A DNA stretch of 64,000 bases from Gorsachius magnificus (Eukaryota; Chordata; Aves; Pelecaniformes; Ardeidae). The DNA is taken from the NCBI GenBank assembly GCA_034008185.1, contig CM067085.1, forward strand, positions 57,580,602-57,644,601, written 5' to 3'. Below, one piece after another: positions 57,300-64,000 of this stretch (position 1 is the first letter of the stretch; each line of letters opens with the position of its first letter). Both the position numbers and the translations under genes were made by a program. A model generated the notes under the pieces. That model saw only the letters and a list, made by a program, of their open reading frames with translations, searched no databases and was not told the DNA's origin.

Positions 57300-57539
57300 C
57301 TGTAAATGACAATATTGGAACAACATGAATCCTTCATTTTCACAGTAGATTCTTTTAAAGTTTTTTATGTAGCATGTTTATCTTGATCATACTGAAATTG
57401 CTGTAACTTCATATCTTTTTTCTCTCTCATTTTTTCCTAAAATATAGTATTTTATTAAGGGCATTCCACATTAGGAGTGACATTTGGAATCTAAAACTAC
57501 TGACATCATACCCTAAAGGTACTCAGGAGATAGCAATAT

Positions 57540-57650
57540 TTATGCCTTGGTACAATATTATATTGGACATATATATAACAATGGACATATAATATTGACA
57601 GATGTATATAATAATATATAATATCATTATATTGGACATATAATGTAACC
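57540..57650 (+). repeat. AT-rich degenerate tandem repeat
   Basis: The motif ttggacatat or tggacatata recurs three times (about 57563, 57584, 57633) among (ATA)n-like sequence. A low-complexity, locally duplicated stretch. Confidence 0.7.
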
Positions 57651-58984
57651 AAAGTTACAGCTTATAAGACAGAAATCAGAAGAAGTCTTGGTCCCAGGGA
57701 GACTTACAGGGAAGACCTAACAGTTTTCAGTGCAGCTAACTGAAATCCTTTTATTGGACATTTAAGTATTGGAACAGAAATACTCTAAGATTATTGAAAA
57801 TTCATTTTTGCAGAAATGTTAGGAAAAATATTAAAATAATATAAATATTCATAATGAATCTCAATGACAAAATTAAATGAAACAGTAAAAAAATTAGCAT
57901 TTTAAGTATACATGTACACACATTACCTAAAAGTGATCTGAATGTGGGAATGGCAAAATGATGACTAGATGTTTGTGGAAACTTCATTCACGTTTTTCCC
58001 ACTAATTCTGAACATACTATTTTTACTTTCCAGTCTGCGCCAACACGAGAGGGCTGTCCTAACCACATACTGATATTCTCCCATCGTCGTGTTACAGAAG
58101 GTTAAGGGGCTGTAGGAAGAAATGGACCGACCAAAGGACTGTCTACAAAGACAAAAGCTAAATGTGATCTAACAAAAAGAGGAAAAGCCCTTTTCTGAGA
58201 GAGTCAGACAATGCTTTACCATGGAAAGAAAGGCTCTTACAGATACGTTCGCTCACACCTCAGAAAAAGTCAGGCAATCCGCTGCCAGGTACTCCACCTG
58301 CACGGCATCGTCAGGAGAATCCTTTGCCCCTTTGCCAGCAAGTAACTAACAATACTCCTACAGTCTTTTTCACTCTAAAAATCTATCTTTATTTCTGGGA
58401 GATAAGCACCCTGGAAGCTTTTGTACACTGCCTCTATGCAGCACTTTGAAAGTGTATCCATTATGGAATTTAGGTGTATTTTTTCCACAAAGACATTAAC
58501 ATTAAAAATTGTGTTACTTTCCAAAAGCAACGTGTACTTACTGCAAGTAATGCATTTTAAAGATTTTAATAAGAATACCTTATACTAAAAATGACATCTA
58601 TAGAAGTGAAATAAATTGACATGAATGTATACACATACATAGTGTGCTATAACATAATCTCCAATTAAATGCCTGTATAGAGTGTTTTTACATGTATGTG
58701 CATGATTAAACCTAGAATTAATGCCATAAGAAAGTAAGGAATGCCTAAACTACCTGAAATTTAGTTTTCATCCTGTCTTATAATAAAATGAATACCGCAA
58801 TGTGGAATAGTGCAGTATTTGACAATCTTTGTAAATTGTTACAAGTTTAAGCTTTAATAGTTAACATAGAGATTATTAAAGTGTTTCTCCAAATGTCTTA
58901 CTTAAAGCTTTTTTTCCTACGCAAAAAGAGAAAAACTTTTGGTTTTCAAGTGATACCTTTTCTTTACACTTTAGGATGCAGTAC

Positions 58985-60040
58985 CTGTATTAAAAAACTG
59001 GCTGGATGGCTGAGCCCAGACAGTTGTGGAGAATGGAGTTAAATCCAGTTGGTGACAAGTGGTGTTCCCCAGGGCTCAGTTTTGGTGCGAGTCTTGTTCA
59101 CTAGCTTTATCAATGATATGGATGAGGGGATTGAGTGCACCCTCAGTAATTTTGCAGATGACACCAATTTGGGCGGGAGTGTCCATCTGCTCGAGGGTAG
59201 GAAGGCTCTGCAGAGGGACCCAGACAGGCTGGATCGATGGGCCAAGGTTAGTTGTATGAGGTTCAATAAGGCCAAGTGCCGGGTACTGCACTTGGGTCAC
59301 AACAACCCCATGCAGCGCTACAGGCTTGGGGAAGAGTGGCTGGAAAGCTGCTTGGCAGAAAAGGACCCGGGGGTGTTGGTTGGCAGCCAGCCGAATATGA
59401 GCCAGCAGTGTGCACAGGTGGCCAAGAATGCCAATGGCATCCTGGCTTGTATCAGGAATAGTGTGGCCAGCAGGACCAGGTAAGTCATCCTTCCCCTGTA
59501 CTCGGCTCTGCAGAGGCCGCACCTCGAATACTGTGTTCAGTTTTGGGCCCCTCACTACAAGAAGGACATTGAGGCACTGGAGCATGTTCAGAGAAGGGCA
59601 ACCCAGCTGGTGAGGGGTCTGGAGCACAAGTCTTCTGAGGAGTGGCTGAGGGAACTGGGGTTGTTTAGCCTGGAGAAGAGGAGGCTGAGGGGAGACCTTA
59701 TCACTCTCTACAACTGCCTGAAAGGAGGCTGTAGCGAGGTGGGCGCTTGGTCTCTTCTCCCAAGTAACAAGTGATAAGATGAGAGGAAATGGCCTCAAGT
59801 TGCACCAGGGGAGGTTTCAATTGGGTATTAGAAAAAATTTCTTTACTGAAAGAGTGGTCAAACATTGGAACAGGCTGCCCAGAGAGGTGGTGGAGTCATC
59901 TTCCCTGGAGGTGTTCAAAAAACGTGTAAATGTGGCACTTCAGGACATGGTTTAGTAGGCATGGTGGTGTTGGGTTGACAGTTGGACTTGATGATCTTAC
60001 AGGTCTTTTCCAACCTTAATGATTCTCTGATTCTATTCTA
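58985..60040 (+). mobile_element. CR1 LINE, about 1 kb 3' fragment with decayed reverse-transcriptase frame
   Basis: Forward orientation. The 5' end is truncated within ORF2. The translated frame opens with [11 protein letters not shown] (59049), then the RT catalytic motif FADD (59151..59162), [20 protein letters not shown] and [10 protein letters not shown]. After an in-frame stop near 59481, homology continues as [30 protein letters not shown] and [20 protein letters not shown], later shifted. The element ends with ttccaaccttaatgattctc and tgattctattct, the CR1 tail repeat. Stops and frame shifts make it inactive. It is inserted antisense in an LRRC7 intron. Confidence 0.94.
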
Positions 60041-62935
60041 ATGTAAGTTTCAAAATGATACAGAAACCTTTGTCAGCAGAAGGTTACTGGTGATGTTTCC
60101 AATGCACTCGAGTTAAGTAGTGTGTATCAAAGGGAGAAGCAAAATTGGTAAGCGTGCTTCAGCAATGATGTGTGGCAAGGGGATCTCCAATCTGGTTTAT
60201 CATTTCCATATTCAAACAAAATACGGAACTGTTTATTTTTAGTTCTTTGTCCATAAGCCTGGATACCTGTTTTTAAACATCTGAAAAGATCTGATATTAA
60301 GGAGTCTTTAAAAGAAAAAAAAATCTCAAATTAGAGATGAAAGAATGGAAGCACCCAAAATCATTCCTGTTTTTTGAAAATTTTCAACCAAGATAAGCCT
60401 CAGACTTTTTTTTAATTGCAATTTGGTTTTGCAAGTTCAAGAGTGCTTTTTAAGTTGTGTACTGTAGGAATATTTCTCCTTCATCCATACTAACCAATGC
60501 ACATGCAAACACTCTAACTGAATTACCGAGTGATTTTGCATTATACTCACTTTCAAAACAAGGCCCATGATAATTGTCACTTACACTGTGTTAGTTTAAC
60601 CACGAAAGGTAAATACATAATTGTTTTTTCTAGCTTCATCAGTCAAAATAGAGGTATACTACAGCTACAAAGGATCTCAAATAGTAGTTATGCATGGATA
60701 TAGGTTGATTACTTTCTACATTCTATAGGCCAGACCCTATTTGGTATAAATCAGCATAACTCTGCTGATTTCAAAAACTAACATCATCCTTAGTAAAGGA
60801 TTTAGCCTCCTCTGAAGAGAAGACTGTTCCTCAGTAATTGAAAAAAGTGATTAATCTGCACTGCTTCCATTTATCTAATACATGACTGCAATCAGATACC
60901 AGTACAAAGAAATATGAAGGTTATGGCTGTGCTATTCAACAGAGAGCTTTTCTTTTATGTTTAAATGCTGAAACTTCTCACTAGAGAGTTTGGAAAATTA
61001 CATATGTAATAGTTTTTATAAATCTAAGGGAAAATACATTCACAATACTAGATGAAACTTTAATTGGTGCACAGATAGTTAATTAAGAAGATGGCCAAAT
61101 TAAATTAACTTAGAATTCAAAGGCAAACTATGCTGTACCAAAATGACTTATTCTTACTATGGATGGTATTTCACTCAGCCTGAATAACCTTTGCATGAGG
61201 CCATTTCTCTACTGGAAGGTGCTGTTTGATCGTTTCAGAACAACTTCAGCCCAGCAGTCAGGACTGGGAATAGGACTAATAGAAATATAGTCATAGACCC
61301 TGCACCCATTCCTGAATGGCACCCAGAGACGTGAAGTCTGTGGGAAAACAATCTCTCTGAATCTTCAGAACAATTACACTAATTCTTACACTTGGCAGCC
61401 ACCCGCTGTGCTTGCCTTCTTGCATGAGCAACAGTTTGATTCCTGTGCAATTTTTTAATCACAAATAACTTCAATTTGCAAACTCTTAAACTGATTTGTA
61501 AAAAGAGCTGAAAATGCAATAGCCAAATTAGAGAAAACTCTCAGTTCTATAGCGATTATCTGTATTCATATTAATTAGTTTAAATACAGGTAAAATAATG
61601 TATGCCATTGGTAAAGTTTAAAAGTTACTACTAAAATTTTTCTTTTAAGGTAAATCCTGAAGCACCAACTGATTTTTCAGGGAAACAACTACCTGCAGTA
61701 ATAGTTTGGAAAAGCACGACATGCATATGTTCTTTCTATAGTGTTTAATTTTCACATAGAAAATGTTTTTGTATGAGAAAAAAGGAGAAGAAATTTCCCC
61801 TGAAGTTCCTCAGGTGAATAAAAACAAACTAAACTAAAACCAGCACACTTTTTGAAATGACACCCCTAAACATTAAACCATTGTACCATATGACTTCACA
61901 GCCTCAAAGAAACTACATGTCCAAGTGTTATGCCATTCTGGAATGAAGATTTTAGAATAATTCCTTCCATTGTTAATCCTAGATTACACCTTTTGCATCA
62001 TCTGCGAAGTTCTCAAGGGCTAAATACTCTACAAGTAAGCTAATGAATATTGTTCATGGAACACAAGAAAAGCAAAGAAAATGTCATTGATACTGTTTAA
62101 ATACAAAAAAAATCAAATGTTGATATTTGAGGGGTCTTATGGGGCAAAGGTAGTCTTTGCTTTTATTGTAAGTCTACTGACATGTAATTTTAACCTTTCT
62201 TGATAATAATTGGTTTTGTCATAGTTTTGTAAAATAACCCACTACATATTTGTACCAGGTACTAAATTTTGTTTTTGTTATGCCCTGAGTAAGGAAGCTC
62301 AGAGTATGGGAAGATTTTCCACTGATTATTAGTTTGAGTAACACAACATACGAAGAGCTTAGCAAACACCTAGGGGAACACTTTCTAGATTCATCAATGC
62401 ATATATCATACTTCAATGACATTCAGAAAGAATTTTCAAATAATAACCCAAACATGAAAAATTTACGTCAAAACATGTTGAAGGTTAATCATAATAAGTA
62501 GCATTACCAGTCAGTCGGCCAAGCCCAGAGATACATGCTATTTGTGACAGCTCTCCAAGGTAACTCTCAGCAAATTGATAATAATAGGGCTTTCAGAGTG
62601 TAAAAGTTTAAAAGAACATGATTCATATTAACCCATCAACATACTGTTCACAGAATCATTTGTGGGTATACATGGCTGGAAGTAATAAACGCTTCGGCAA
62701 TGAGGAATATCATATAATTAAATAACTAAACAGAAAAAGAAAAGGTACACCGGGGAACAGCCTTTTTTGTAATGGATCATGTAATCTTAGGACCTTTTTT
62801 CATCTAACTTCTGTGGGTGAGATTCAGAGCAGTAATTGAGTTCTGACCCCAGGACAGAAGCAGAAGCAGTGCAAATACAGAAAGATGATGATTCTTTCAG
62901 CTCTTCTTTAAGAACAATCTAAAACTAAAAGAAAG

Positions 62936-63117
62936 GTTACTTACCAGTAACCGATGCTCTTTGAGAAGTGTAGCCCAAATGTACATTCTAACAATTCTAC
63001 CTCTCAATCACAGGACTCATACCTGGAAGGACTCTGAGGAGAGAGGAGAAGCAGATGGAAGACAAATGTATATGTGGACTACACATTGTGAAGAACACCG
63101 GTTACTGGTAAGGCATC
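62936..63117. repeat. Unclassified inverted repeat (about 180 bp)
   Basis: The left arm (gttacttaccagtaaccgat, about 62936..62985) and the right arm (63065..63117, reverse complement gatgccttaccagtaaccgg) are imperfect inverted copies with a perfect 13-bp core (62941..62953 against 63099..63111). Similarity extends through the following gctctttgagaagtgtag / gttcttcacaatgtgtag segments. The spacer is roughly 80 to 110 bases. The shape suggests a non-autonomous DNA transposon or an old conserved repeat; I cannot name the family. Confidence 0.7.
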
Positions 63118-64000
63118 TTTTTTTCTTTGAATGAATCCCATGTGCACTCTTAACAGTGACTGAATCCAAGCAGCTACCCCCAATGACTCATTACACGGCT
63201 GAGGCCTCGATACCTTTCATGTAAGTATTAATTGAACAACCTTATCAAGTGCTTCAGTGTTATGCCTGGCAAAGGCAACGATGAATCTCCAGGTAGTTGG
63301 CATTGCAAGTATCGGGAATCAAAACTTCCCCAACTGCAGAGGGTGAAGCCACCTAAACTCTGGTCAGATGCACACTAGCCCTCATTAGACTCCACCTTTG
63401 CAATCTGATAGCAAATCAGGATTCAACTCATCATTGCCCTTTCTTGTGTAGAGACAACTGAATACTGCATTTCCCAGGGATGAAGGGCCTCTAACAGGGT
63501 TGAAAACGTTTGCACCTGTAAAGATAAAAGGAGAGAGGACTCCTAACTATGGAGATAAGAAGTGTATATTCTTAGAGTGTGTGGCGTGGGAAAGAAATGC
63601 TGGAATCTAATTCCCTGGTTAAAATGGAATTCTAACATGAGTATTAGAAGAAAGTCTTGACACTAAACCAGCTTCTGGTTAATTAAGATCAGCAAGGTCC
63701 ATCTTACAGCAATGAGGGCCTTCAGAAGCACGGAACAAGAGCAAAAGCCTGTAGCAGCTGAAACCGTAGTATTAAAAATGCACTAGAGAGGGACTCCAAA
63801 CACTGACCCACCTTTGAGCAAAATGTGTCAACTCACAAAAATTTGAGATTCCCGTTAGCCTGAGTGGCAAAGAGGTCTATGTCAGGTTTGCCTCCTTCCT
63901 GAAAGACATCCTATCAGGATTTTAGATGAAATCTCCCAAAATGTTTCTGACTTTCATACCCAGACAAGCTCCAGATAATGCAAAGAGGGAGAGCTCCTCT

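Larger units (their letters stand above)
57300..64000 (-). other. LRRC7: LRRC7 intron (continues past the window)
   Basis: At least 6.7 kb without a recognisable LRR exon. Holds an AT-rich simple region (57540..57650), a CR1 element (58985..60040) and an inverted repeat (62936..63117). The rest is AT-rich and I see nothing further in it. Confidence 0.6.

Noticed and set aside
62498..62580. Short - strand segment with an exon-like look (SYLGELSQIACISGLGRLTG followed by gtaatg)
   Set aside because: Does not resemble any densin LRR and lacks the LxxLxLxxN pattern expected for an upstream LRRC7 exon. Likely coincidence.

Overview
This is a vertebrate nuclear window, almost certainly from a bird. 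The evidence is several CR1 non-LTR retrotransposon copies (the dominant avian/reptilian LINE), no Alu- or L1-type repeats that I could recognise, and small exons in multi-kilobase introns with canonical GT/AG splice sites. Nothing looks bacterial or viral: there are no operons, CRISPR arrays or phage genes. I recognise two protein-coding genes, both encoding leucine-rich-repeat (LRR) proteins and arranged tail to tail, the same neighbour relationship they have in mammals.

Left end, + strand (1152..6596): the last six coding exons of LRRC40, about 231 C-terminal residues with a complete stop codon and two candidate poly(A) signals. All five internal introns are phase 2 and split an AG|N codon. 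The 5' part of the gene lies left of the window.

Middle and right, - strand (57299 down to 16113): thirteen coding exons of LRRC7 (densin-180), a postsynaptic density scaffold. They cover the last LRR, the long disordered central region with a CaM-KIIN-like segment, and the complete C-terminal PDZ domain with its stop. This is about 1,076 residues; the N-terminal LRR exons must lie beyond position 64000. The large exon (37695..39371) carries an apparent one-base deletion at a perfect 14-bp palindrome, which breaks the frame and is most simply an assembly or sequencing error.

Between the two stops (6597..16112) lie the LRRC40 3' UTR, a GC-rich spacer, and AT-rich sequence that may be a long LRRC7 3' UTR (UTR-like base composition, reverse-strand AATAAA signals and three Pumilio-type octamers on the LRRC7 strand). 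It also holds two reverse-oriented CR1 fragments and a 33-base T tract.

Repeats elsewhere: CR1 3' ends at about 16.4 kb and 19.9 kb, a roughly 1-kb CR1 with a decayed reverse-transcriptase frame at 59-60 kb, an unclassified inverted repeat at 62.9-63.1 kb, and some simple repeats. The remaining open reading frames of 60-160 codons are mostly chance frames in introns. One 98-codon frame at 20751..21047 is flagged with low confidence. I did not find a convincing previously undescribed system; the most useful observations are the LRRC7 frame break, the run of skippable phase-0 LRRC7 exons, the possible long 3' UTR and the unclassified inverted repeat.
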